This document shows, piece by piece, positions 42,726 to 51,932 of a stretch of 64,000 nt of DNA. The position numbers and the translations under genes were made by a program. Position 1 is the stretch's first letter, and every line of letters starts with the position of its first letter. The notes under the pieces were generated by a model. It did no database searches and was not told where the DNA came from. It saw only the letters and a list, made by a program, of their open reading frames with translations. Source of the DNA: a bacterium M00.F.Ca.ET.205.01.1.1 (GTDB lineage Bacteria > Pseudomonadota > Alphaproteobacteria > Rhizobiales > Rhizobiaceae); NCBI GenBank assembly GCA_004791255.1, contig SRUQ01000002.1:434001-498000 (forward strand), read 5' to 3'.

Positions 42726-43280
42726 ATGGACATAATGGTTTCGACTGCGCCGGACGAAGAATCTCTGGATGCCGGTGATTTCCTACTCTGGATATTGGTG
42801 TGGAGCGAACTGGCCGCATTCGGCGTCATGCTTATCGCCTTCATGGTCACCAGCATCGTGCAGGCGGACGAGTTCGCAGCAGCGCGACAGCATCTCGATC
42901 CATCGATTGCCGCGCTAAACACGGCGGTTCTCCTCACCAGCGGCTGGCAGGCTGCGCGCGCGGCCCGGCCGGGTGTGCCACGAAAGGGGTCGCGCAGTGC
43001 CCTCATCTTGGCGGCCCTGCTCGGCTTTCTGTTCGTCGCAGTCAAGCTGTTTGAATACAGCGGGGAAGTCGGGCACGCCAGCGATGAGGGCTATGGAGCG
43101 TTCTTCGAGCTGTACTTTCTCCTCACCGGATTTCACCTCCTGCACGTGCTCTTCGGCGCGTTCGTGTTGCTCCTGGTCAGTTGGCGGGCGGAACGGTCGA
43201 ACGTGCTTCTCATCACCACGCTCTGGCACGTGTTCGATCTGATCTGGATCGTCATGTTCCCGCTCGTCTATCTGGCGTGA
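42726..43280 (+). CDS. norE: NorE (cytochrome c oxidase subunit III-like)
   Basis: 184 residues from ATG 42726. Five hydrophobic segments follow the subunit III pattern: FLLWILVWSELAAFGVMLIA, ALNTAVLLTSGWQAARAARP, LFVAVKLFEYSGEV, LLTGFHLLHVLFGAFVLLLV and a final WHVFDLIWIVMFPLVYLA. NorE is an accessory membrane protein of the NO reductase cluster that helps sustain NorCB activity. It precedes norF, separated by five bases. The upstream frame (from 42618) has no protein character. Confidence 0.88.
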   Translation: MDIMVSTAPDEESLDAGDFLLWILVWSELAAFGVMLIAFMVTSIVQADEFAAARQHLDPSIAALNTAVLLTSGWQAARAARPGVPRKGSRSALILAALLGFLFVAVKLFEYSGEVGHASDEGYGAFFELYFLLTGFHLLHVLFGAFVLLLVSWRAERSNVLLITTLWHVFDLIWIVMFPLVYLA

Positions 43281-43285
43281 CCGGC

Positions 43286-43561
43286 ATGGCTCGCGGCGCC
43301 CGCAAGCAGCTTCTGCGTTCCTGGCTCTCGCTTCTTGCACTCACTAGCGCAAGCGCCCTGGCGGTGCGCTTCGCTAGTAATGCGGCGGGGCTGGCGCTCG
43401 TCCTCAGTTTTGCGACGTTCAAGGGCCGCCTCGTGGTCCTGCATTTCATGGGCCTGCGAGAAGACATAACAATGCGCCGCGCCCTCATTGGCTGGTGCAT
43501 GATCCTCACCGTTGCCGCGGCGGCTAAGACCATCCTCGCCGCGGCAGCCGCCGCCGGCTGA
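43286..43561 (+). CDS. norF: NorF-like accessory membrane protein
   Basis: 91 residues from ATG 43286, five bases after norE. Three hydrophobic segments: LLALTSASALAVRFASNAAG, LALVLSFATFKGRLVVLHFM and a C-terminal Ala-rich helix. The second contains the K-x-R-L-V-V-L-H-F-M-G motif of the subunit IV-like NorF family. Known role: optional support for NO reductase assembly or stability. Confidence 0.8.
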   Translation: MARGARKQLLRSWLSLLALTSASALAVRFASNAAGLALVLSFATFKGRLVVLHFMGLREDITMRRALIGWCMILTVAAAAKTILAAAAAAG

Positions 43562-43570
43562 GCCATTTGT

Positions 43571-43584
43571 TTGTCAAATCGCAA
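43571..43584. promoter_or_regulatory. NnrR/FNR-type box upstream of norC
   Basis: TTGTCAAATCGCAA has one perfect NnrR half (CGCAA) and one with two mismatches, with the correct 4-base spacer. It is 113 bases upstream of norC and ten bases after norF, indicating a separate NO-responsive promoter for norCBQD. Confidence 0.6.
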
Positions 43585-43696
43585 AGAAGACTTCTCTCGG
43601 GATCTTAGAAGGTTCCGATCCGGCGCGGCCGGTGTGCGGGATGAATCGGTTCGGGCCATTCCGTGCTGGCGGGACTCTGACTGGAAAGGATCGGTG

Positions 43697-44149
43697 ATGG
43701 CAGAACGCCTCACAAAAACGGGAGCTCGAAACGTCTTCTACGGCGGCTCGCTCTTCTTCTTCGCAATCTTTGTAGGGCTCACAGCCCATAGTCATTTTTA
43801 CATGCGCACCACCTCGACCGACGAGTCGACGCTGACGGCCTCAGTCGCGCGTGGCAAGCACATCTGGGAGAAGAACTCCTGCATCAACTGTCACACGATC
43901 CTTGGTGAAGGGGCCTATTTCGCGCCTGAACTCGGCAATGTGTGGAAGCGCTTCGGCGGCGCGACGGATCCTGCAGGAGCCCGCGAAACGTTCAAGGCCT
44001 GGATGGCTGCCCAGCCCTCGGGGATCGAGGGGCGCCGGCAGATGCCGCAGTTCAACTTGGGTGACCAGGAGCTGAACGACCTCGCCGACTTCCTTGAGTG
44101 GACGAGCCGCATCAAAACGCAGAACTGGCCGCCAAACGATGCGGGCTGA
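43697..44149 (+). CDS. norC: Nitric oxide reductase cytochrome c subunit NorC
   Basis: 150 residues from ATG 43697. One N-terminal membrane helix (NVFYGGSLFFFAIFVGLTAH) is followed by a periplasmic haem c domain with C62-I-N-C65-H66 and the distal Met in GRRQMPQFNLG. It passes electrons from cytochrome c or pseudoazurin to NorB. An in-frame upstream extension to 43571 lies in the promoter and is rejected. It is followed by norB 17 bases later. Confidence 0.95.
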   Translation: MAERLTKTGARNVFYGGSLFFFAIFVGLTAHSHFYMRTTSTDESTLTASVARGKHIWEKNSCINCHTILGEGAYFAPELGNVWKRFGGATDPAGARETFKAWMAAQPSGIEGRRQMPQFNLGDQELNDLADFLEWTSRIKTQNWPPNDAG

Positions 44150-44166
44150 CGCCTTAGGAGAGAGAG

Positions 44167-45513
44167 ATGAAATATAAAACGCAAAAGGTCGCTATGACCT
44201 ATTTCTACGGCGCGCTTGTCCTGTTCCTGGCGCAACTCGCCTTCGGCGTGCTTGCAGGCACCGTCTATGTCATGCCCAATACGCTGTCCGTGATCTTGCC
44301 GTTCAACATCATAAGGATGATTCATACGAACGCTCTTATCGTATGGCTGCTGATGGGCTTCATGGGCGCAACCTACTACCTGCTGCCCGAGGAGACCGAG
44401 ACCGAGCTGTTCAGTCCTAAGTTGGCCATCGTTCAGTTCTGGACCTTCTTCATTGCGGCGGGGATAACCGTCGTCGGCTACATGTTCAAAATCCACGAGG
44501 GACGCGAGTTTCTCGAACAGCCCTTCGCCATCAAGGTGGGTATCGTTCTCGTCGTTCTGATGTTCCTGTTCAACATCACTATGACGGCACTCAAGGGCCG
44601 CAAAACCACGATCACAAATATCCTGCTGTTCGGTCTCTGGGCGCTGGCGATTTTCTTCCTGTTCTCCTTCTACAACCCCTCCAACCTCGCGCTCGACAAG
44701 ATGTACTGGTGGTATGTCATCCATCTCTGGGTGGAAGGCGTATGGGAATTGATTCTGGCATCGATACTCGCCTTCCTCATGATCAAGCTCAACGGCATCG
44801 ATCGCGAGGTGGTCGAGAAGTGGCTCTACGTGATCGTCGGTCTGGCATTGTTCTCGGGTATCCTTGGCACCGGCCATCACTATTACTGGATCGGCGCACC
44901 CAGTTATTGGCAGTGGATCGGCTCACTCTTCTCGACGCTTGAGGTAGCCCCCTTCTTCTCGATGGTGGTTTTCACGTTCCGCATGACGTGGAAGGCAGGA
45001 CGCAATCACCCCAACAAGGCGGCCCTCTTGTGGTCCATCGGCTGCTCCGTCATGGCGTTCTTCGGCGCAGGCGTCTGGGGCTTCCTGCATACGCTGTCTT
45101 GGGTGAACTATTACACTCATGGCACCCAGGTGACGGCCGCCCACGGGCATCTCGCCTTCTTCGGCGCGTATGTAATGCTCAACCTGGCGATGATGGCTTA
45201 TGCCATTCCCGAGATCCGCGGTCGCGCGCCCTACAACCAATGGCTCTCGATAGTCAGCTTCTGGATGATGGTCACGGCCATGTCGGTCATGACCTTCGCC
45301 CTGACATTCGCAGGCGTTGTCCAGGTCCATCTCCAGCGCGTGCTGGGCGAGAGCTACATGGACGTGCAGGACCAACTCGCTCTCTTTTATTGGGTCCGCC
45401 TCGGCTCCGGCGTCTTCGTGGTCATCTCGGCGCTGATGTTCACCTGGGCGGTGCTGGTGCCCGGACGCGAGCGCAGCGAGAAGCCGGCTCGCGTCTTGCA
45501 AGCCGCCGAGTAA
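44167..45513 (+). CDS. norB: Nitric oxide reductase catalytic subunit NorB
   Basis: 448 residues, 12 membrane helices. Ligand motifs: MIHTNALIVWLLMGFMG (low-spin haem His), HLWVEGVWELI (His and Glu for FeB), GTGHHYYWIG (paired His), and HGHLAFFGAYVML (haem b3/b ligands). This is a cNOR-type enzyme that reduces 2 NO to N2O, accepting electrons through NorC; it is not quinol-type, as the N-terminal extension is missing. AGGAGAGAG precedes the ATG. Confidence 0.97.
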   Translation: MKYKTQKVAMTYFYGALVLFLAQLAFGVLAGTVYVMPNTLSVILPFNIIRMIHTNALIVWLLMGFMGATYYLLPEETETELFSPKLAIVQFWTFFIAAGITVVGYMFKIHEGREFLEQPFAIKVGIVLVVLMFLFNITMTALKGRKTTITNILLFGLWALAIFFLFSFYNPSNLALDKMYWWYVIHLWVEGVWELILASILAFLMIKLNGIDREVVEKWLYVIVGLALFSGILGTGHHYYWIGAPSYWQWIGSLFSTLEVAPFFSMVVFTFRMTWKAGRNHPNKAALLWSIGCSVMAFFGAGVWGFLHTLSWVNYYTHGTQVTAAHGHLAFFGAYVMLNLAMMAYAIPEIRGRAPYNQWLSIVSFWMMVTAMSVMTFALTFAGVVQVHLQRVLGESYMDVQDQLALFYWVRLGSGVFVVISALMFTWAVLVPGRERSEKPARVLQAAE

Positions 45514-45581
45514 CGACAAATGCGTGGCCCGGAACCGCCCGGGCCACGCGCCTGACAATTGCGCCCTCCTCGGAGTTCCCC

Positions 45582-46394
45582 ATGACCATCGCTTTGCCGA
45601 ATATCCGCCCCGTTCCGGACAGGGCCGCCTACTACAGCCCGTCGGGCAACGAGTGCCGCCTGTTCGAACACGCCTGGGCGCGTCGGCTGCCGCTGCTGCT
45701 CAAAGGTCCAACGGGCTGCGGCAAGACCCGGTTCGTCAGTCACATGGCCGCAAGGCTCGGCCTGCCGCTTTCGACCGTATCCTGCCACGACGACCTCGCA
45801 GCAGCCGATCTCACCGGGCGCTATTTGCTGATGGGCGGTGATACGGTGTGGGTCGACGGGCCACTTACCCGTGCCGTGCGCCAGGGCGGCATCTGCTACC
45901 TCGATGAGATCGTTGAGGCGCGCAAGGACGTCGCCGTGGTATTGCATCCTCTTACTGACGACCGCCGAATCCTGCCCCTGGAGCGCACTGGCGAGCAACT
46001 GGTCGCTCCGGCCAGCTTCATGCTCGTCGTGTCCTACAATCCCGGCTACCAGAATCTGCTGAAGAGCCTGAAGCCGAGCACCCGCCAGCGTTTCATCGCC
46101 ATCGAATTCGACTTCCTGCCCAAGGCTGAGGAGATCACCGTCGTTTCCGCTGAAAGCGGACTCGCCGAAGGGCAGGTGGCGCCGTTGGTTGAGCTCGCGC
46201 GGCGGATCCGCGCCCTCAAGGGCCATGATATCGAGGAGGGCGCGTCGACCCGCTTGCTTGTCTATTGCGCAAGCCTCGTTGACGCCGGCGTGCCCGTGCG
46301 GGAGGCAGTGCTCGCTGCGCTGATCGAGCCGCTGACGGACGAACCGGATGTGAAGACGGCTCTGATCGAGCTTGCCGGCTCCCTGATCCGTTGA
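45582..46394 (+). CDS. norQ: NorQ, MoxR-type AAA+ ATPase for NO reductase maturation
   Basis: 270 residues from ATG 45582 (GGAG upstream). Walker A GPTGCGKTRFV, Walker B YLDEIVEARKDV, sensor SYNPGYQNLLKSL and a C-terminal helical lid (STRLLVYCASLVDAGVPVRE). NorQ and the vWA protein NorD act together to insert the non-haem iron FeB into NorB. It is 9 bases ahead of norD. A longer open frame starting inside norB is a shadow. Confidence 0.95.
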   Translation: MTIALPNIRPVPDRAAYYSPSGNECRLFEHAWARRLPLLLKGPTGCGKTRFVSHMAARLGLPLSTVSCHDDLAAADLTGRYLLMGGDTVWVDGPLTRAVRQGGICYLDEIVEARKDVAVVLHPLTDDRRILPLERTGEQLVAPASFMLVVSYNPGYQNLLKSLKPSTRQRFIAIEFDFLPKAEEITVVSAESGLAEGQVAPLVELARRIRALKGHDIEEGASTRLLVYCASLVDAGVPVREAVLAALIEPLTDEPDVKTALIELAGSLIR

Positions 46395-46403
46395 CGCAGA
46401 ACC

Positions 46404-48305
46404 ATGCTTGATTTTCTTGAGTTTGAAGAGACGGTGGGTCGCGCCTGGCACCGTTTCATCGGCCGAGCGCACACATGGCCCCGCCACCCTAACCATGCGG
46501 CACGGCTGGCTGACATGCTGCCGGTGCTTGCGGTCTGTTTCCGCGGCTTCGGGGGCGAGGCTGCGGTTCAGATCGTCGCAATGCGCGGCAGGACCTCCGG
46601 CCATCGGCTCGGTTGGCGGCAGCGCATCGGGCTAGGCGAGGAAAAGCTTTCCCAGCCGGCGCGTGACTGTTCGTCGCTGATGCTGCCGGGGTCGATCGAC
46701 TTCTTTCCTGACCGAGACCTCAATCGCGACATGTATGTTTGGCTGGTCGCCTACATGGCGGTGATGCCTCTCGATCCAATCGAGGTGCTCGACCCGCTGC
46801 AGCGCGATCTCGCCGCGCTCGCGCGCGCCGAAGAAACGGTGGCTCGCGTGCTGATGAACTTTCCGGGACTGCAGCGGCGCTACCGTAGGCTCGCGGCCGA
46901 AACGCTGACAGTGCGTCGCCGTGGCCCCCTTCCTTCAGTCGAGGCACAGGTCGAGGGTCGGATCACGTGTCTTCTCCGAAAGGGCGCCCAGGAACCCGGC
47001 CGAGTGCAGTCGGTCATCTTTCCGCATCGCGCCCCTGCCGGCTACCTGCCGATGCTTCCCAGTCCACTGTGGCCCGACGCGCTGCTGAGGCCCGAGACGG
47101 CGCCGCACCGCGGCGACGACGAGCCGGTGGCCAGCAGTAGCGAGGTCGCAGGCGCGGAGCCAGGGCGCCAGCTCGCCGTTCGCGAGAATCAGGACGACCG
47201 CAAGGAGGACCGCAGTCCCTTCATCCTCAACCGCTTCGAAAAGATCCTCGCCATGGCGGAGATGGTCAATGTCGACCGCCCTGCCGATGATAGCGATGAC
47301 CACGATGCCAAGGCCGCGGAAGATCTCGACGACATGACGCTGGGCGAACGCAAGGGCAGACCAGCATCGCGCTTCCGCTTCGACCTCGACCTGCCGCCGG
47401 AGGCGCTGGACCGGACGCCACTGACGGCAGAACGAACCTATCCGGAATGGGACTTCCGCTCAGGCACCTATCTTCCGGACCACTGCCGGGTGCTGGTTTG
47501 GCCCGCTTCCGAACTCGGCTCTGCCGAGACGCCGGATGACGAGACAAGGCGCCTGATCCGCCGCGTCCGCCGACAATTCGAGGTGCTCAGGCCGCGTCAT
47601 GAGATGCTGCGGGCCCAGCTTGACGGTGCCGATCTCGACCTCGACGCTGTCGTGCGTGCTCGCACCGACCTGGCCGCTGGCGGACAAGGCAGCGACCGCA
47701 TCCACCTGATGAGTCGCCCGCAGGCGCATGACCTCGCCGTTACCATTCTCGTCGATGTCTCGCTGTCAACCGATGCATGGTTCGACGATCACCGGGTGCT
47801 CGATGTCGAGAAGGAGGCGCTCCTGATCCTGGCGAACGGGCTGGCTGCCTGCGGGGACAACCACTCGATCCTGACGTTCACGTCACGGCGGCGCGATTGG
47901 GTGCGCATTGAAACGGTGAAGGCTTTCAACGAGCCAATGAGCTCGCTGGTGGAGGCCCGCATCGCCGCCTTGAAGCCGGGCTACTATACGCGTATCGGGG
48001 CGGCTGTCCGGCATGCGACCGCGGAGCTGGCCAAGCAGCCCAACCGCAAGAAGCTGCTGCTTGTGCTGACTGATGGAAAGCCCAATGACATCGATCACTA
48101 TGAAGGTCGGTTCGCGCTGGAAGATAGCCGCCGCGCCGTCATCGAGGCGCGCCGCAGCGGCCTTGGCGTCTTCGGCGTGACGGTCGACCGGGAGGCCAAA
48201 TCCTACGTTCCGGCGCTGTTCGGGCAGAACGGCTACGCAGTAGTCGGCAACATTGCAAAGCTTCCGGCCGCGCTTCCCGCCATCTACCGCAGTCTTGCAG
48301 GTTAG
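46404..48305 (+). CDS. norD: NorD, vWA-domain protein for NO reductase maturation
   Basis: 633 residues. Helical N-terminal part (1-250), an acidic low-complexity middle (VDRPADDSDDHDAKAAEDLD) and a C-terminal vWA domain with MIDAS motif DVSLSTDAW, then LTFTSRRRDWVRI, YYTRIGAAVRHAT and LLVLTDGKPNDIDHYEGRFA. It works with NorQ in FeB insertion. The operon ends here with a strong bidirectional hairpin at 48324-48356. Confidence 0.95.
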   Translation: MLDFLEFEETVGRAWHRFIGRAHTWPRHPNHAARLADMLPVLAVCFRGFGGEAAVQIVAMRGRTSGHRLGWRQRIGLGEEKLSQPARDCSSLMLPGSIDFFPDRDLNRDMYVWLVAYMAVMPLDPIEVLDPLQRDLAALARAEETVARVLMNFPGLQRRYRRLAAETLTVRRRGPLPSVEAQVEGRITCLLRKGAQEPGRVQSVIFPHRAPAGYLPMLPSPLWPDALLRPETAPHRGDDEPVASSSEVAGAEPGRQLAVRENQDDRKEDRSPFILNRFEKILAMAEMVNVDRPADDSDDHDAKAAEDLDDMTLGERKGRPASRFRFDLDLPPEALDRTPLTAERTYPEWDFRSGTYLPDHCRVLVWPASELGSAETPDDETRRLIRRVRRQFEVLRPRHEMLRAQLDGADLDLDAVVRARTDLAAGGQGSDRIHLMSRPQAHDLAVTILVDVSLSTDAWFDDHRVLDVEKEALLILANGLAACGDNHSILTFTSRRRDWVRIETVKAFNEPMSSLVEARIAALKPGYYTRIGAAVRHATAELAKQPNRKKLLLVLTDGKPNDIDHYEGRFALEDSRRAVIEARRSGLGVFGVTVDREAKSYVPALFGQNGYAVVGNIAKLPAALPAIYRSLAG

Positions 48306-48323
48306 AGTTGGGGCTGCGGGCTC

Positions 48324-48356
48324 AAAATGTCCGGCGCCACGGCACCGGACATTTTT
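48324..48356. terminator. Bidirectional intrinsic terminator between norD and hemN
   Basis: AAAATGTCCGG (48324-48334) pairs with CCGGACATTTT (48345-48355), extended by an inner GCC/GGC stem and followed by T/A runs on both sides. It separates convergent norD (ends 48305) and hemN (ends 48381). Confidence 0.85.
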
Positions 48357-48380
48357 GGGTGGTCCGTGCGGTTCGGCGGA

Positions 48381-49733
48381 TTACGCCGCCTTGCTGTGTG
48401 TGCGGTTCGACTGCTCTATATAGGCATCGAAAGCCGCTGCGACCGCCCTGATGACGAAGCGATGGTTCTGGCTGACGCGGACCACGCCGTCCCTGACGTC
48501 GAGCACGCCGTCGCGCTCGAGTTCCGCCAGCTTGTCATTGCCGCCGAGAAGTTGTGACGGCTCGAAGCCGTAAGTCTTGCAGATCGCCGGGATGTCGGCG
48601 CCGAAATCGCACATCAGTCGCTCGATGATCTCGGCTCGCACCCTGTCCTCTTCGGTCAGCCGGTAACCCTTGACCGTCGCCAGACGCCCGGAGGTGATCT
48701 GCTGGGCGTAGAGGCCCGGCGCGACCTCGTTCTGCACATAGCCTTTTTTCATGCGGCCGATTGCCGAAGCGCCGAAGCCTATCAACGTATCGCAATTGTC
48801 GGTGGTATAGCCTTGGAAGTTGCGTCTCAACCTGCCCGCTTCCTGCGCCTGCACGAGGTCGTCTCCGGGCAGCGCGAAGTGGTCGAGGCCGATCTGCCTG
48901 TAGCCTGCGGCAACCAACGTCTCGGCAATCGCTCCGGCCTGCTCGTTGCGCGCAACCGCATCCGGTAGGACGGTTTCATCAATCATCCGCTGGTGCTTCT
49001 TGAACGTTGGAATGTGCGCGTAGCCGAACACGGCGAAGCGATCCGGCAGCATGGCGATTGCCGCATTGGCCGTATCGACGCAAGACCGCACCGTCTGGTG
49101 TGGCAGGCCATAGATCAGATCGAAATTAATGCCGCCGACACCGGCACTGCGGAGACGGTCGGCGGCCTCGGCCGTCTGCTTCTCGCTCTGGATGCGGTTG
49201 ATGGCCTTCTGCACCACCGGATCGAAGCTCTGGACGCCGAGACTCGCGCGGCTGACACCTGCGGCACCTAGGGCATGGGCCATCTCGGCCGTAAGCCCGC
49301 GCGGGTCGATCTCAACGGCGACCCCGGTCATGTCGGAGAAAGCGAAGTGCTTCCGCATGAGTGCCATCAGCGCAAGGAACTCAGCCGGGGAAATGATGGT
49401 CGGCGTGCCGCCGCCGAAATGCACTTCGCCCACCGGCAAGCGGTCGGGAACTCGCGTGGCAACCATGCTGATTTCCTCGCGCAGCACGCTAAGATAGTCG
49501 AGGATTGGGCGGTCCTGTCGCGTTATCGTCGTATGGCAGCCGCAATACCAGCACATCGACCGACAGAACGGAATGTGCAGATATAGCGAGACGGGATCGC
49601 TTGGTGGCAAGTTGTCGAGCCAGTCTCGATACGCATCGGCGTCAACCGCAACGGAGAACCGCGGCGCTGTTGGGTAGCTGGTGTAGCGCGGTAGGCGTGC
49701 TTCGCCATATTTGGCCAGAATTGAAGTCTGCAA
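48381..49733 (-). CDS. hemN: Oxygen-independent coproporphyrinogen III dehydrogenase HemN
   Basis: 450 residues. The radical-SAM motif is C57-RSM-C61-WY-C64 (within CRSMCWYCGC), followed by EVHFGGGTPTIISPAEF, ASLGVQSFDPVVQKAI and INFDLIYGLPHQTVRS. The C-terminal HemN domain includes FVIRAVAAAFDAYIEQ. It oxidises coproporphyrinogen III to protoporphyrinogen IX without oxygen, supplying haem for NorCB and cbb3 oxidase. It runs divergently from the small gene at 49899 and ccoN; a weak FNR-type site lies at 49792-49805. Confidence 0.96.
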   Translation of the reverse strand: MQTSILAKYGEARLPRYTSYPTAPRFSVAVDADAYRDWLDNLPPSDPVSLYLHIPFCRSMCWYCGCHTTITRQDRPILDYLSVLREEISMVATRVPDRLPVGEVHFGGGTPTIISPAEFLALMALMRKHFAFSDMTGVAVEIDPRGLTAEMAHALGAAGVSRASLGVQSFDPVVQKAINRIQSEKQTAEAADRLRSAGVGGINFDLIYGLPHQTVRSCVDTANAAIAMLPDRFAVFGYAHIPTFKKHQRMIDETVLPDAVARNEQAGAIAETLVAAGYRQIGLDHFALPGDDLVQAQEAGRLRRNFQGYTTDNCDTLIGFGASAIGRMKKGYVQNEVAPGLYAQQITSGRLATVKGYRLTEEDRVRAEIIERLMCDFGADIPAICKTYGFEPSQLLGGNDKLAELERDGVLDVRDGVVRVSQNHRFVIRAVAAAFDAYIEQSNRTHSKAA

Positions 49734-49791
49734 CGGAGTTCTCCTGACAATTTATGCTGGCCACTCCTAGCCGTAGTCAGGTCGCTGTTCT

Positions 49792-49805
49792 TTGTTCTAT
49801 GCCAA
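49792..49805. promoter_or_regulatory. Weak FNR-family-type site upstream of hemN
   Basis: TTGTTCTATGCCAA has the TTG-N8-CAA skeleton and correct length but poor inner positions. It is 59 bases upstream of hemN. Low confidence. Confidence 0.3.
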
Positions 49806-49898
49806 ATCCGCGCCAAACATTGCGCTAGGGGTGCCGTCACCGGTGAACGCCTCGGACTGCAGCTTGTCTCCTTCCGCTTATGACGCTATCTGTGAATT

Positions 49899-50033
49899 AT
49901 GGCGGAAAGCACCGACTATCACAAAGACTTAACTGCGGCACTCGCCTTTGTCTTTGGCGCGATCGTGATGGTCGCCAGCATCAGTTCGTTGTTGCTGACT
50001 CTTTTAGCCATCGCCGGCATCCATCTCATTTGA
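49899..50033 (+). CDS. Small membrane protein (44 aa) upstream of ccoN
   Basis: ATG 49899 to TGA 50031-50033 encodes MAESTDYHKDLTAALAFVFG, then IVMVASISSLLLTLLAIAGI and HLI. One long or two short helices are predicted. It lies between divergent hemN and ccoN and is transcribed toward ccoN. Composition is convincingly membrane-like, but no family is recognised and no strong ribosome-binding site is seen. Confidence 0.45.
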   Translation: MAESTDYHKDLTAALAFVFGAIVMVASISSLLLTLLAIAGIHLI

Positions 50034-50270
50034 TCTTTTGGTGCGGACGGGCGCGTGCGTTGACGGGCGCGAAGGCTGCTGTTGTCGGCCATTGACCGCT
50101 TATCCCGTCCCGAATGCACTGAAAGGCCCTTCAGGAGAGACTCGAAATTCCGTGCGCACGACACGGGCCTGACCGAGCGAAAGCACTTCTTGATAATGCC
50201 TGCCTGAACTGCAATCCTGCCGGCAAGGCGGCTTGCATCGAATAATTGTTATCTCCGAGGAGGCATCGAC

Positions 50271-51926
50271 TTGGTCACGCAGCTAACCTCAAGCGAACGC
50301 CAATACTCGGCAGTGATACTTCTTCTCGTCGGATTGATGGGCTTGACGATGGCCGCGCTCGGCAAATCTGACCCGATCGGCGTGCACGGTGTCATCGTCA
50401 TGCTGTTCAGCGGCGCGCTCCTCTATCTGGTGCTGTCGGCCTTCTACGCGCCAGAACCTCAGGTAGACCGGCGGGCCAGCTACTATGACGATCCGATCAA
50501 GGTAGGCATCGCGTTGTCGATGGCCTGGGCCGTGTTCGGGATGTTCATGGGGGTTTGGATCGCCGCCCAGCTCGCGTGGCCGAATCTCGCCTTCGATGCA
50601 GCCTGGTCGACCTTTGGGCGGATGCGGCCGACCCACACGACCGGCGTGATCTTCGGATTCGGCGGCAACGCTCTCATCGCCACTTCCTTCCATGTCGTCC
50701 AGCGGACCTCGCGAGCCCGGCTGGCAGGCCAGATCAGTCCTTGGTTCGTCCTCTTTGGATTCAACCTTTTTTGCGTGATTGCGGTCACCGGCTACTTCAT
50801 GGGAGTGACACAGTCGAAGGAGTATGCCGAGCCAGAATGGTACGCTGACCTGTGGCTGGTCATCGTTTGGGTGACCTATTTTCTGCTCTATGTCCGCACG
50901 CTCGCGCGGCGCAAGGAGCCACACATATACGTCGCCAACTGGTACTATATGGCCTTCATAGTGGTCGTAGCGGTCCTGCACATCGTCAACAACCTAGCCG
51001 TGCCCGTCTCGCTCGGGCATGCCAAGAGCTACACCATCTGGTCAGGCGTACAGGACGCAATGGTCCAGTGGTGGTACGGCCACAACGCCGTTGCTTTCTT
51101 TCTCACGGCCGGCTTCCTGGGCATGATGTATTACTACCTGCCGAAGCGTGCAGGACGGCCGATCTTCTCCTACAGGCTGTCGATTCTCAGCTTCTGGGGC
51201 ATCACATTCTTCTACATGTGGGCAGGCTCCCACCACCTTCACTATACGGCCCTGCCGCACTGGGTGCAGAATCTGGGAATGACGTTTTCCGTCATGCTTC
51301 TGGTTCCTTCCTGGGCCTCCGCTGGAAATGCCCTGCTTACCCTGAACGGTGCCTGGCACAAAGTTCGCGACGACGCGACGCTGCGCTTCATGATGGTTGC
51401 CGCCGTTTTCTACGGGCTTTCGACTTTCGAAGGCTCCTTCCTGGCTATTCGTCCGGTCAATTCGTTGTCGCACTATACGGACTGGACCGTTGGCCATGTG
51501 CATGCTGGAGCGCTCGGCTGGGTGGCGCTGATCACCTTTGGGTCGCTCTACACACTGGTACCCGCGCTCTGGAAGCGGGAGCAGATGTATTCCGCCGCGC
51601 TGGTCGAGGTTCATTTCTGGCTCGCGCTGGCGGGCACGCTCATCTACGTCTTTGCGATGTGGAACTCGGGCATCATACAGGGCCTCATGTGGCGCACTTA
51701 TACGGCGGACGGCTCCCTGGCTTATTCATTCGTCGATTCATTGGTGGCGATGTATCCCTACTACATCGCGCGTGCCTTCGGCGGTCTTCTGTTTCTGCTT
51801 GGCACGATGGTAGGCTGTTACAACATGTGGATGACCGCAACGGCTGCGCCGTTCATGACAGAAAGACAAGCTGATCTTCCCGATCCCGGGACTGCCTCCG
51901 GCATTGCCCCGAGCCCGGCGGAGTGA
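50271..51926 (+). CDS. ccoN: cbb3-type cytochrome c oxidase subunit I (CcoN/FixN)
   Basis: 551 residues from TTG 50271, seven bases after GAGGAGG. About 14 membrane helices. Ligand motifs: PTHTTGVIFGFGGNAL (haem b His), VQWWYGHNAVAFFLTAGFLG (CuB His and cross-linked Tyr region), GSHHLHYTALPHW (CuB His pair), and DWTVGHVHAGALGW (haem b3/b His). The high-affinity terminal oxidase used at low oxygen. Head of the ccoNOQP operon. Confidence 0.96.
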   Translation: MVTQLTSSERQYSAVILLLVGLMGLTMAALGKSDPIGVHGVIVMLFSGALLYLVLSAFYAPEPQVDRRASYYDDPIKVGIALSMAWAVFGMFMGVWIAAQLAWPNLAFDAAWSTFGRMRPTHTTGVIFGFGGNALIATSFHVVQRTSRARLAGQISPWFVLFGFNLFCVIAVTGYFMGVTQSKEYAEPEWYADLWLVIVWVTYFLLYVRTLARRKEPHIYVANWYYMAFIVVVAVLHIVNNLAVPVSLGHAKSYTIWSGVQDAMVQWWYGHNAVAFFLTAGFLGMMYYYLPKRAGRPIFSYRLSILSFWGITFFYMWAGSHHLHYTALPHWVQNLGMTFSVMLLVPSWASAGNALLTLNGAWHKVRDDATLRFMMVAAVFYGLSTFEGSFLAIRPVNSLSHYTDWTVGHVHAGALGWVALITFGSLYTLVPALWKREQMYSAALVEVHFWLALAGTLIYVFAMWNSGIIQGLMWRTYTADGSLAYSFVDSLVAMYPYYIARAFGGLLFLLGTMVGCYNMWMTATAAPFMTERQADLPDPGTASGIAPSPAE

Positions 51927-51932
51927 CGCGAT

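Noticed and set aside
50060..50073. FNR box for ccoN (TTGAC-GGGC-GCGAA)
   Set aside because: Only the left half matches; the right half has three mismatches. No good FNR box was found before ccoN.
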